Shown: positions 10,549 to 18,908, numbered from the stretch's first letter. The stretch: 43,438 nt of DNA from an uncultured Lachnospiraceae bacterium (GCA_905236025.1 CAJOOB010000071.1:1-43438); one strand, 5' to 3'. The notes: generated by a model not told the origin, from the sequence alone. Translations and numbers: made by a program.

Positions 10549-10589
10549 AACTGCCTCGATTCCGGGTTTTCCCAGTTTTCTAATACTGT

Positions 10590-11528
10590 TTATAAATTAG
10601 TCGTTTCCAAAACGGAAGCGTCTTTATATTCTCTATATTTGTTTAATATTAATTCCTTGGTTGCAAGTGACTTTGAAACAGCCGTTGCTGCTCCGCAGGA
10701 AAGGCCGTAAAGCATAGCCTCGTTGTAATCGTTATACGTTAAATACCCGTACAAAAATCCTGCAATCATTGAATCTCCCGCTCCTACAGTGTTAACAGGC
10801 GTTTCACCTAATGAAGATCCCGTAATGATTTTATTATCATTTGTTACAAGCAATGCCCCATCACCACCAAGCGAAACGAGTACGTTTTGTGCACCGCGCT
10901 CTCTTAAGGCATTTGCATAAAAAATGATTTCTTCATCAGACTTAATTTCTGTATTAAAAAGAGCACAAAGTTCTTCTTTGTTTGGCTTTATTAAAAATGG
11001 ATTAAAACTAAGTGTATTTAATAAAAGCTCACCCGTTGCATCAACAACGCAGGGGATATTTTTGGCTGAAAGACTTTTTAAAATCTTTGCATAAACATCT
11101 TTTGATACGCTTTTAGGAACGCTTCCCGCAAGAATCAAAACATCATTATCCGATAAAGCATTTAGTTTTGTAAGGAGAGTTTGTATGGCCCATTCCGGGA
11201 TATTTGGGCCCGCAGCGTTTATTTCGGTTTCTGTTTCACCTTTAAGTTTAACGTTAATTCGAGACATTCCTTCGTTTAACTTAATAAAGTCCGTACAGAT
11301 TCCCTTTTTGTTTAAACGTTTTTCTATTTCGTCGCCGGTAAAACCTGCAACAAACGAAAGGGCGGTACTTTTAATATTAAGTTCCGATAAAACGAGGGAA
11401 ACATTGATTCCCTTTCCGCCCATAGCCACGTACTCACTTACGCTTCTGTTTGTCTTCCCAAAATCAAGCGCCTTATCTAAATTCATGACATAATCAACGG
11501 ACGGATTAAATGTAATTGTATAAACCAT
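10590..11528 (-). CDS. fruK: 1-phosphofructokinase (PfkB family)
   Basis: MVYTITFNPSVDYV start, GGKGINVS, and GETPVNTVGAGDSMIAGFLYG signature. Confidence 0.9.
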   Translation of the reverse strand: MVYTITFNPSVDYVMNLDKALDFGKTNRSVSEYVAMGGKGINVSLVLSELNIKSTALSFVAGFTGDEIEKRLNKKGICTDFIKLNEGMSRINVKLKGETETEINAAGPNIPEWAIQTLLTKLNALSDNDVLILAGSVPKSVSKDVYAKILKSLSAKNIPCVVDATGELLLNTLSFNPFLIKPNKEELCALFNTEIKSDEEIIFYANALRERGAQNVLVSLGGDGALLVTNDNKIITGSSLGETPVNTVGAGDSMIAGFLYGYLTYNDYNEAMLYGLSCGAATAVSKSLATKELILNKYREYKDASVLETTNL

Positions 11529-11788
11529 TAATAAACACCAATTTTTCCTTAACAACCATCTATAATATACCTTTTTTTGTGCTTAAGGTCAATATTTTAT
11601 GGGAATTTGCTGACTTTTTATCTGCTTTGGAAATATAAAAACAGATATTTGAAAAAACACAAAAACATTGGCAAGAAAGTGTCATATATGCAAAGTTATT
11701 TATATTGAGGAAATAGCGTAAAAATGCTAATATATTGGCATACAAAAGATGAGCTTCGTTACCCGTTAACGGTCAAGAAAGGATAATT

Positions 11789-13981
11789 ATGAGCATTATT
11801 TTTGATAATGAAAAGAAAGCTTTTTTGTTAAATACAAAAACCACTTCATACATTATGCATATTTTTAAGGATAAATACCTTATGCATGTTTACTGGGGAG
11901 AAAAGATGAAACTCCCAAATATGTTAAATGCTATTCCGCCAAGGGGTGTTGGCTTTGGTGCCAATCCTGATTCTAACGACAAAACATATTCACTTACGGC
12001 TATGCGCCTTGAATATCCGTGGTCAGGCGGTACAGATTACAGAAATACCGCGCTGGACGTCACTTTTTGCGACGGAAGCCACACAACCGAATTAAGATAC
12101 GAAAAATATGAAATAATAAAGGGAAAACCTGCGCTTTTAGGCCTTCCGTCAACTTATACGGAAAGTGATGATGAGGCGGACACCCTTTTTATCACTTTAA
12201 AAGATGCGCTTATGGACCTTTATGTGGTTCTTTCATATACGGTTTATACAGAAAGAGACGTTATTACCAGAAGCGTAAAAATCATAAATAACGGTAAGAA
12301 TGCCTTGACAATTGATAAGGTTCTTAGCGCAAACGTTGACTTTGAGGCCGATTACCGTGATTATACCCTTATGCGCTTACACGGAAGCTGGGCAAGAGAA
12401 AGACACATTGAATACCAGCCTCTTGCACACGGAATCCAGAAGATTGAAAGCCACAGAGGTGCAAGTTCGCATCAGGCAAATCCTTTTATTGCAATGGTTT
12501 CAAAGGACGCAACGGAAGATTACGGAAACGTCTATGCAATGAACTTTGTTTACAGCGGAAACTTTGAAGCGGGCGTTGAAGTCTGCGAGCTTGGTAAACC
12601 AAGGATGTTTATGGGCCTTAACGGGTATGAATTTGCCTGGGAACTTAAAAGCGGAGATGAATTTGTTGCACCGGAAGTTGTGATGGTTTATTCAAATGAA
12701 GGCCTTGGCAAAATGAGCCGCACCTTCCACGATTTGTACCGCGAAAGACTTGTAAGAGGCAAATACAGAGACGAAGCAAGACCAATCCTTGTTAATAACT
12801 GGGAAGGTACATACTTTGACTTTAATGAAGAAAAGATTGTAAATATTGCAAAAGAAGCAGCAAATTTAGGCATTGAACTTATGGTTCTTGACGACGGCTG
12901 GTTTGGTACAAGAAATGACGATACGACGTCGCTTGGCGATTGGACTCCTAATTACGAGAAGTTACCGGGCGGAATCTGTGGTCTTGCTAAAAAGGTTAAC
13001 GAGGTTGGCCTTAAGTTTGGACTATGGTTTGAGCCGGAGATGGTATCTGCCGTAAGTAACCTTTATAACGAGCATCCGGACTGGTGTATCCATGTAAAGG
13101 ACAGGAACAGATCTCAGTGCAGACACCAGCATACGCTTGATTTAAGCAGAAAAGATGTTCAGGATTATGTAATTTCAGCAATTAACGGCGTTTTGGATTC
13201 CGCAAATATTTCATACGTTAAATGGGATATGAACAGACACATGACAGAGCCCGGCTCTGCGTTACTTGATGCTAAGAATCAAAAAGAGATGCCGCACAGA
13301 TATATGCTTGGTCTTTACAGATGTATGAATGAAATTACAAAGGCTCATCCGGATGTGCTGTTTGAAAGTTGTTCGGGTGGCGGCGGAAGATTTGATCCGG
13401 GTATTTTATATTACATGCCTCAAACATGGACAAGTGATGATACTGACGCGGTTGAAAGACTTTATATTCAGTACGGAACAAGCATGGCATATCCAACATC
13501 TTCAATGGGTGCACATGTATCGGCCGTTCCAAATCATCAGGTTGGCAGAATTACTTCTCTTAAGGCAAGGGGAGACGTTGCAATGAGCGGTAATTTTGGA
13601 TATGAGCTTGATTTGACAAACTTAAGTGCCGAAGAAAAAGAGATTGTAAAGAATCAGGTAAAGACATACAAGATGTTACGTGAGTTTGTGCCTTCAAGCG
13701 ATATGTACAGACTTATTGATCCGTTTAAGAAAGATGTTTGCGCGTGGGAATTTGTTTCTAAGGACAAAACAAAAGTATTTGCAGGGTATTTCAGAAAGAT
13801 GATTATACCGAATCATCCCGATGAAAGGCTTAAGTTTAAGGCACTTGACCCGGATGCTTTATACAGAGATGTTGAAAGAAACACAGAGTGGAGTGGTGAT
13901 GAATTAATGAATATCGGTATAATAACGGAATACGGAAATGATTTTACGACATGTACGTATATTCTTGAGAAAATATCATAA
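11789..13981 (+). CDS. Alpha-galactosidase, GH36-type
   Basis: DDGWFGTRNDDTTSLGDW, GLKFGLWFEPEMVS, YVKWDMNRHMTE (nucleophile Asp region), LFESCSGGGGRFDPG. Confidence 0.96.
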   Translation: MSIIFDNEKKAFLLNTKTTSYIMHIFKDKYLMHVYWGEKMKLPNMLNAIPPRGVGFGANPDSNDKTYSLTAMRLEYPWSGGTDYRNTALDVTFCDGSHTTELRYEKYEIIKGKPALLGLPSTYTESDDEADTLFITLKDALMDLYVVLSYTVYTERDVITRSVKIINNGKNALTIDKVLSANVDFEADYRDYTLMRLHGSWARERHIEYQPLAHGIQKIESHRGASSHQANPFIAMVSKDATEDYGNVYAMNFVYSGNFEAGVEVCELGKPRMFMGLNGYEFAWELKSGDEFVAPEVVMVYSNEGLGKMSRTFHDLYRERLVRGKYRDEARPILVNNWEGTYFDFNEEKIVNIAKEAANLGIELMVLDDGWFGTRNDDTTSLGDWTPNYEKLPGGICGLAKKVNEVGLKFGLWFEPEMVSAVSNLYNEHPDWCIHVKDRNRSQCRHQHTLDLSRKDVQDYVISAINGVLDSANISYVKWDMNRHMTEPGSALLDAKNQKEMPHRYMLGLYRCMNEITKAHPDVLFESCSGGGGRFDPGILYYMPQTWTSDDTDAVERLYIQYGTSMAYPTSSMGAHVSAVPNHQVGRITSLKARGDVAMSGNFGYELDLTNLSAEEKEIVKNQVKTYKMLREFVPSSDMYRLIDPFKKDVCAWEFVSKDKTKVFAGYFRKMIIPNHPDERLKFKALDPDALYRDVERNTEWSGDELMNIGIITEYGNDFTTCTYILEKIS

Positions 13982-14010
13982 AGACTATTAATAAAATATC
14001 TTTAGATAGT

Positions 14011-14046
14011 AAACGCCCGACTTGTATTAATACAAGCCGGGTGTTT
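14011..14046 (+). terminator. Stem-loop terminator after the alpha-galactosidase gene
   Basis: aaacgcccgacttgtatta / taatacaagccgggtgttt near-perfect inverted repeat just downstream of the stop codon. Confidence 0.7.
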
Positions 14047-14097
14047 GCTAATATGTATAATGTGAGGGAAAGTGCGTGTAGCGTCATTTCTACACAC

Positions 14098-14138
14098 AAA
14101 AAGACGAGGACATCCATATTAAGACATCCTCGTCTATG
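14098..14138 (-). ncRNA. Putative very short minus-strand transcript: promoter followed immediately by a terminator-like hairpin
   Basis: On the minus strand: TTTACA (14167-14172), 16 bp, TATAAT (14145-14150), then agacgagga-N16-tcctcgtct followed by TTTTTG. Confidence 0.35.
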
Positions 14139-14144
14139 TCAACT

Positions 14145-14172
14145 ATTATATACGAATTTAAAAATTTGTAAA
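14145..14172 (-). promoter_or_regulatory. Putative sigma-A promoter reading leftward
   Basis: Minus strand TTTACA-N16-TATAAT. Confidence 0.45.
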
Positions 14173-14200
14173 GTACTTTTTTCAATTTGACAGATTCAGC

Positions 14201-14231
14201 TTGACAATATATATATATATATATATATAAT
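14201..14231 (+). promoter_or_regulatory. Putative promoter of the membrane cassette with an (AT)11 spacer
   Basis: TTGACA (14201-14206), alternating AT tract, TATAAT (14226-14231); spacer 19 bp as sequenced. A second TTGACA lies at 14187-14192. Confidence 0.65.
14207..14228. repeat. Dinucleotide microsatellite (AT)11
   Basis: Uninterrupted alternating AT directly downstream of TTGACA. Confidence 0.98.
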
Positions 14232-14268
14232 ATTCTCAAACATTTACACAAATGAACGGAGGTATTAT

Positions 14269-14757
14269 ATGAACAAAAGAAAACAAAAACAGGCTAAAAT
14301 TGCCATTGAAGTGGTATTGGCTGCTGCTTCACTTGTAGTAGCTGTGGCAAGTTTGATTGCAACGATCATTCTGACTAATATCAGTGTTAAGAACTATGAT
14401 GCTCGATGGGCTACATTAGCAAAATCGTCTGATGAGGTGTTTGTTTCATTCGATACAAATGATTTATATGGTTTTGCGGACGTTATTGCTGATGCAGGTA
14501 CTGTAAAATATGGTTTGTATCAATTGAGTGGGCGCGTGGGAACAATATATACGTATACCATTTATTACAAGAGATCAGACAAGACAGATTACAAATACTC
14601 GTATAAGATAGACGGGATTTTAGCAAATGGTGAGAACGGTAAGGTTGGATTAATAAAGCTTGTCAGCAGTTCGACTGCACAAAAGTATAATATAAAAATT
14701 GAAAGAAATAATACCGGCAAGGCTGCAACGGTTGTCTTTGATTGGGGAATATATTGA
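14269..14757 (+). CDS. Small single-pass secreted/anchored protein of unknown function (162 aa)
   Basis: GGAGG SD before ATG 14269; basic N-terminus, one hydrophobic helix (AIEVVLAAASLVVAVASLIATIILTNISV), then a polar, basic, Tyr/Lys-rich domain ending VVFDWGIY. Confidence 0.8.
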   Translation: MNKRKQKQAKIAIEVVLAAASLVVAVASLIATIILTNISVKNYDARWATLAKSSDEVFVSFDTNDLYGFADVIADAGTVKYGLYQLSGRVGTIYTYTIYYKRSDKTDYKYSYKIDGILANGENGKVGLIKLVSSSTAQKYNIKIERNNTGKAATVVFDWGIY

Positions 14758-14788
14758 TTTTAATTTTTGATTGGAGAGTACAAATTTA

Positions 14789-16669
14789 ATGATTTATAAA
14801 AACATTATCAATAAGTCATATCTTAATAAGAATGTCAGTTTTGATTTTTCGCTTAACGGTCTGTACGTATTTAAAGGACCAAACGGTTGCGGAAAAACAA
14901 CTATCATCGAAGAAATTCTTTTTGATCGAGACGAAACTCATTATAAATTTCATGATGCGGAAACAGAGAAAATGTTTCATTCAGCAAGATTTAATGTCTT
15001 TTCTTATGTCCCTCAAAAAATATTGTACAGTGAGCTTAAGGTAAGTGATTATATCAATAAGTTAAACATATTGAATAGCGATGAAAAGATTCTTTATTAT
15101 CTTGAATTGTTTGGGATGAATAAAGCGATTTTGGATAATAAATTCTGTTATCTTTCCGGCGGTGAGCAGATGAAAATCTCCATTATTTCCGCTTTGGTGA
15201 AAGACACACCTTATCTTTTTATGGATGAACCAACCAATTATCTTGATGATAATTCTGTTACTGCGCTAAAGGGAATTATTTCAGAAGAAGCAAAAAAACG
15301 AAGAATAATACTTGTTACACATGATCCGAGACTTATATTTGAAAATGCATCAAGTATAGATACTGATGTAGATATGCCAAGGTTTGAAGGCGATAGTTTA
15401 CAGGATGGGTCAGAAAGGCAGATCTTCGATTACAGTGAAAAAAAGACAAAATACCCGAAATTATGGAAGATTCTCACGGCTTTCGGGAAAAAGTTCAGCT
15501 TCCTGGTATCTGTATATGTGTTTATTATATTTCTTGCCATGATGATGACTCTTTCCAATATGGATTTTGAAAATTCCGTTTCAAATGAAGAAATGAACGA
15601 GAGTGGGGACATACTGGTTTATCGTGTGGGAGGATATCATGACGAAGTGAATGAGAACTATGAGTATGGAGAGGGATTAAATGTGGATCCCGGAAATTAT
15701 GATATTTTAGTTGTGTATGAAGATATTTCGAAGATATCAGACCTTAACGGAGTTGAAAAAATTTATGTATGTGATGAGGTATATTGCGATCAATTGCTTC
15801 TTTCGTTTTATGATGAGGATTATTCCGGTATAAGACTATATTCGTGTCCTGAAGATTTATATAATCATTATTTGGAAAATGTGGATTATTTTGGGTTGAG
15901 TGAAACGGAAGGAAGTCTCCCGCGTGACAATTCCTTTGAAGTTGCAATTTCTAAAAAAGTGTTAATATCAAATTATGGATATACCTCTGAAAATGTATCG
16001 GGGGCTATTGGAGATGAAATTGATATTAGTGGTGTAAATTATACGATAGTAGGATTTACAGCTGCTGATCTGGCGGTAGTTTCATATAATGAGGGAGAAG
16101 ATTACGGATACTACTGTTACGATGAAGAAACATACAATGATTTTGTTTCGAATTATTACGATTACTATTCGGAACTTGAAGAGTATTATATTACTCATTC
16201 GGTCAGTAATATGCTTATTTGTGTAGATGGATCTTGTGAGAGAACAGTTCTTAATTATATGATGGTCAACTATCCGGCAGATTGTTATAATTGTCTGTAT
16301 TATGCGACTGTTTCCAGAAGGGCTCAAATAAAGAAAGTATTTTTAAGATATCTGTGGATTGATTTAGCTGTTTCACTGGTATTTGGTGTAGTCGTATTTA
16401 TAATGATACGAAAATCCGTAAGATTAAATATGTATACGCTGAAGGATTTTGGTAATTATTATATGAACCGGCCTAAAATTATCAAAAAGTATATTGCGTT
16501 GCAATGTCTTATATATTTGTTCGTGGGTATATTATTGTCCGTATTTGATATAATTTACTTTGATTACGGTAAGATTACCTGGACATATATTGCAATAAAT
16601 TTTTTGTTTGCTGTTGTAGGTACATTTATAGCGTGTATGCTTGAGTATAACAAAATGAAGAAAAACTGA
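14789..16669 (+). CDS. ABC transporter ATP-binding/permease fusion, MacB-like topology (NBD, TM1, ectodomain, 3 TM)
   Basis: Walker A GPNGCGKTT, signature LSGGEQMK, Walker B YLFMDEPTN, VTHD; TM FSFLVSVYVFIIFLAMMMTL, acidic ectodomain, then three C-terminal TMs. Start placed at ATG 14789 after TTGGAGAG. Confidence 0.88.
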   Translation: MIYKNIINKSYLNKNVSFDFSLNGLYVFKGPNGCGKTTIIEEILFDRDETHYKFHDAETEKMFHSARFNVFSYVPQKILYSELKVSDYINKLNILNSDEKILYYLELFGMNKAILDNKFCYLSGGEQMKISIISALVKDTPYLFMDEPTNYLDDNSVTALKGIISEEAKKRRIILVTHDPRLIFENASSIDTDVDMPRFEGDSLQDGSERQIFDYSEKKTKYPKLWKILTAFGKKFSFLVSVYVFIIFLAMMMTLSNMDFENSVSNEEMNESGDILVYRVGGYHDEVNENYEYGEGLNVDPGNYDILVVYEDISKISDLNGVEKIYVCDEVYCDQLLLSFYDEDYSGIRLYSCPEDLYNHYLENVDYFGLSETEGSLPRDNSFEVAISKKVLISNYGYTSENVSGAIGDEIDISGVNYTIVGFTAADLAVVSYNEGEDYGYYCYDEETYNDFVSNYYDYYSELEEYYITHSVSNMLICVDGSCERTVLNYMMVNYPADCYNCLYYATVSRRAQIKKVFLRYLWIDLAVSLVFGVVVFIMIRKSVRLNMYTLKDFGNYYMNRPKIIKKYIALQCLIYLFVGILLSVFDIIYFDYGKITWTYIAINFLFAVVGTFIACMLEYNKMKKN

Positions 16670-16752
16670 TCAAAAAAAGGAAAACCGCTGTAGTACAAGC
16701 ATAAAAAATGAGTGTAAATGCCATATGTATTACGGTGGTTTTGTGTTATGTG

Positions 16753-18459
16753 ATGAAAGTAGAATTTGATAGTATTAAAATTAAAGACAGACTTATTGTT
16801 AATGCAGGCTTTATAGAAGCAACCCCCGGGGATATTGTGGTTATCAGGGGTGAAAACGGCAGTGGAAAGACGCTTTTGGCAAAAAGGATAGCTTATGAAT
16901 TGCGTAATATTGGAAAAAGTGTTGTATATTTAGATCAGGATAACGAAATCACATTAGATAAATTCAATGTTTTAAAAAGTATATCTTTAAGCGATGATAT
17001 AAATATAAATCGTAAAATGTATGAATTCTTGGAAATAAATGGATACGAATACCTTACAAGGCTTAATAATAAAACATTAAGCGGCGGTGAAAGGCGAATC
17101 ACAAATTTTATACGATGTTTTACATATGATGCGGAGTTTGTGGTGCTTGATGAACCGACCAATGATCTTGATTATGATAAAGTCGGTAAAATGATTGAGT
17201 TTATAAAAAGTAATAAAGGCGATAAAACCGTGGTAATCGTAAGTCATGATGACAGAATGCTTAAATTGTCTAATGTTGTTTATGAAATAAAAGATCACTG
17301 TTTAAACGAGATCAAAAGGGAAGATGTTGTTTGTTCTTCGATTGAAAATAAAAGAGCAATATTGACTTATCTTAATGGTTCATTTATCAGAAAGTGTATG
17401 GAATATAATCCGAGCAAAATACTGGTATTACTGATCATAGGGATTTTTTTGTTTGTCCAGATCAATTCACGAAACATGTTTTTTTTGATGTACCGGAATG
17501 ATTCTATAAGTGATATTGAAGGAACTGTTGTATATAACCACTTGACAGAAACCTCAAATAATATAATCGGTAATAATTATTTGCCAATATCCGTGCTCAG
17601 GATGTGCAGTTCTTTGAATCCACAAAATGTCATAAATTCAATAAAGCAATTTGAAAAATTTTTAAATGATGCGGATCTTGAAATAAACATTGAAGAAATA
17701 AATCTTGAAACAACAGATTCGTATGTTTTTTATCCCATTGAGTATTATGATACAAAAAATGATCTCAGGATTACCGTAATTGCTTATTATGAAGAAAAAT
17801 ACGGAATCGGTGAATCTGAATATGTTGATACATCAGAATATTTTTACGCTCCGTATAATATAAAACAGGAGTGGGAAAGTGAAGTTTTGATAGATATTGA
17901 AAAATATTATGAATGTGTAGAGGAACTTGAATCAAATGAGAATTATATTACGGTAGCCGGATATGTTGAATTCATTGATATCTCTTTGTCGGAGTTTTTG
18001 GATTATGAGGAAATAAAGGCGTTGGGCACCGGCTATGTGAGTATTGCTTCAACGGAAGTTAAAGAAGCGCTGTATACATTGAAAATGTATGGTGAAGTTT
18101 TTGGAGAATTAAAAAGAATAGGTATTTGCAGTTCGATTTTGTTGGTTGTGGAAGTTTCACTTCAGGTTCTGTTTATGAAAAATCAAAGATGTAATATATA
18201 TTTTTATCGGAATTTCGGAATCGGATATGAAACGCTTAGTGAGGCATACAGAAAAAAATTTAATAACAGATTACCGGCTTTGGCAGTATGTATTATTATG
18301 TGCATTGCAGCACTTTACTTACTTAATAAAAACGGTTTTTATCAAAGTAATCTTTTGTATGTAAGTATTCCTGTCATTTACTGCAGTTTCAGTTATTTTG
18401 TGTGTAATCTTATTACAAACGGATTTATAAAAAAGTATTACAGGTGGGATGCGCGATGA
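16753..18459 (+). CDS. Second ABC transporter ATP-binding/permease fusion, MacB-like topology
   Basis: Walker A GENGSGKTL, signature LSGGERR, Walker B FVVLDEPTND, VSHDD; one TM, ectodomain, then three TMs. Start ambiguous between 16708 and 16753; MKVEFDSIKI is the likelier N-terminus. Confidence 0.85.
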   Translation: MKVEFDSIKIKDRLIVNAGFIEATPGDIVVIRGENGSGKTLLAKRIAYELRNIGKSVVYLDQDNEITLDKFNVLKSISLSDDININRKMYEFLEINGYEYLTRLNNKTLSGGERRITNFIRCFTYDAEFVVLDEPTNDLDYDKVGKMIEFIKSNKGDKTVVIVSHDDRMLKLSNVVYEIKDHCLNEIKREDVVCSSIENKRAILTYLNGSFIRKCMEYNPSKILVLLIIGIFLFVQINSRNMFFLMYRNDSISDIEGTVVYNHLTETSNNIIGNNYLPISVLRMCSSLNPQNVINSIKQFEKFLNDADLEINIEEINLETTDSYVFYPIEYYDTKNDLRITVIAYYEEKYGIGESEYVDTSEYFYAPYNIKQEWESEVLIDIEKYYECVEELESNENYITVAGYVEFIDISLSEFLDYEEIKALGTGYVSIASTEVKEALYTLKMYGEVFGELKRIGICSSILLVVEVSLQVLFMKNQRCNIYFYRNFGIGYETLSEAYRKKFNNRLPALAVCIIMCIAALYLLNKNGFYQSNLLYVSIPVIYCSFSYFVCNLITNGFIKKYYRWDAR

Positions 18460-18890
18460 TTTTTGAACATGTTCTTGAAATATATGCTTTATTATTGGCT
18501 TCTGTATTTCTTCATGAGTTGGGGCATTTTGCGGTTGCAAAAATTATAGGTTTATACAATATAACGCTTCATATTGGCGACAGATTCTTTTCGGTGCATA
18601 TCGGAAGGTTTTATATTTCTCCTTTTATGTTTAAAGGTGGTGGAATTGACTATTATGATGAAGATTTAAGCAGGTTTTCGATTTATAAAAAAGTCATGTT
18701 CTTCGGGAGTGGCGTATTTGTAAATCTTTTGATGCTTGCAGCAGGATATATCTGGTCAAAAAGTAATGTCTTATATGGAGACAGTTTTATGTGGATAAAC
18801 GTATATCTCATAATCCAGAATATCATTCCCCTCAAATGGCTTGATAATGACGGGTATAAAATATGGCTGACATGTTTTAAGAATAAATAA
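18456..18890 (+). CDS. Minimal M50-family (site-2-protease-like) membrane metalloprotease
   Basis: FLHELGHFAVAKIIG (HExxH in TM) and IIQNIIPLKWLDNDGYKI (second metal-ligand motif, N..P..LDxDG type); ATGA overlap with the upstream gene's stop. Confidence 0.83.
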   Translation: MIFEHVLEIYALLLASVFLHELGHFAVAKIIGLYNITLHIGDRFFSVHIGRFYISPFMFKGGGIDYYDEDLSRFSIYKKVMFFGSGVFVNLLMLAAGYIWSKSNVLYGDSFMWINVYLIIQNIIPLKWLDNDGYKIWLTCFKNK

Positions 18891-18908
18891 TTTAATTTGC
18901 AGACAGAA

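Noticed and set aside
11560-11745. Minus-strand 61-aa ORF upstream of fruK
   Set aside because: Lies in an AT-rich intergenic promoter region, has no SD and no recognisable protein features.
14053-14190. Possible 45-codon ORF (MYNVRESACSVIST...) spanning the hairpins upstream of the membrane cassette
   Set aside because: No Shine-Dalgarno, crosses two strong stem-loops, and composition does not look coding.
16708-16752. Upstream start (MSVNAICITVVLCYV) for the second ABC fusion
   Set aside because: No SD before 16708, and a hydrophobic extension before an NBD is unlikely; ATG 16753 gives a normal NBD N-terminus, although its SD is also weak.
14187-18890. Cassette as a mobile element or prophage fragment
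   Set aside because: No integrase, transposase, terminal repeats or target duplication seen; the hairpins at the left edge fit terminators better.
14269-18890. Cassette as a Bce-type bacitracin/antimicrobial resistance module or MacAB efflux system
   Set aside because: No two-component regulator and no HlyD/MacA adaptor; NBD and permease are fused in both proteins and an M50 protease is present.
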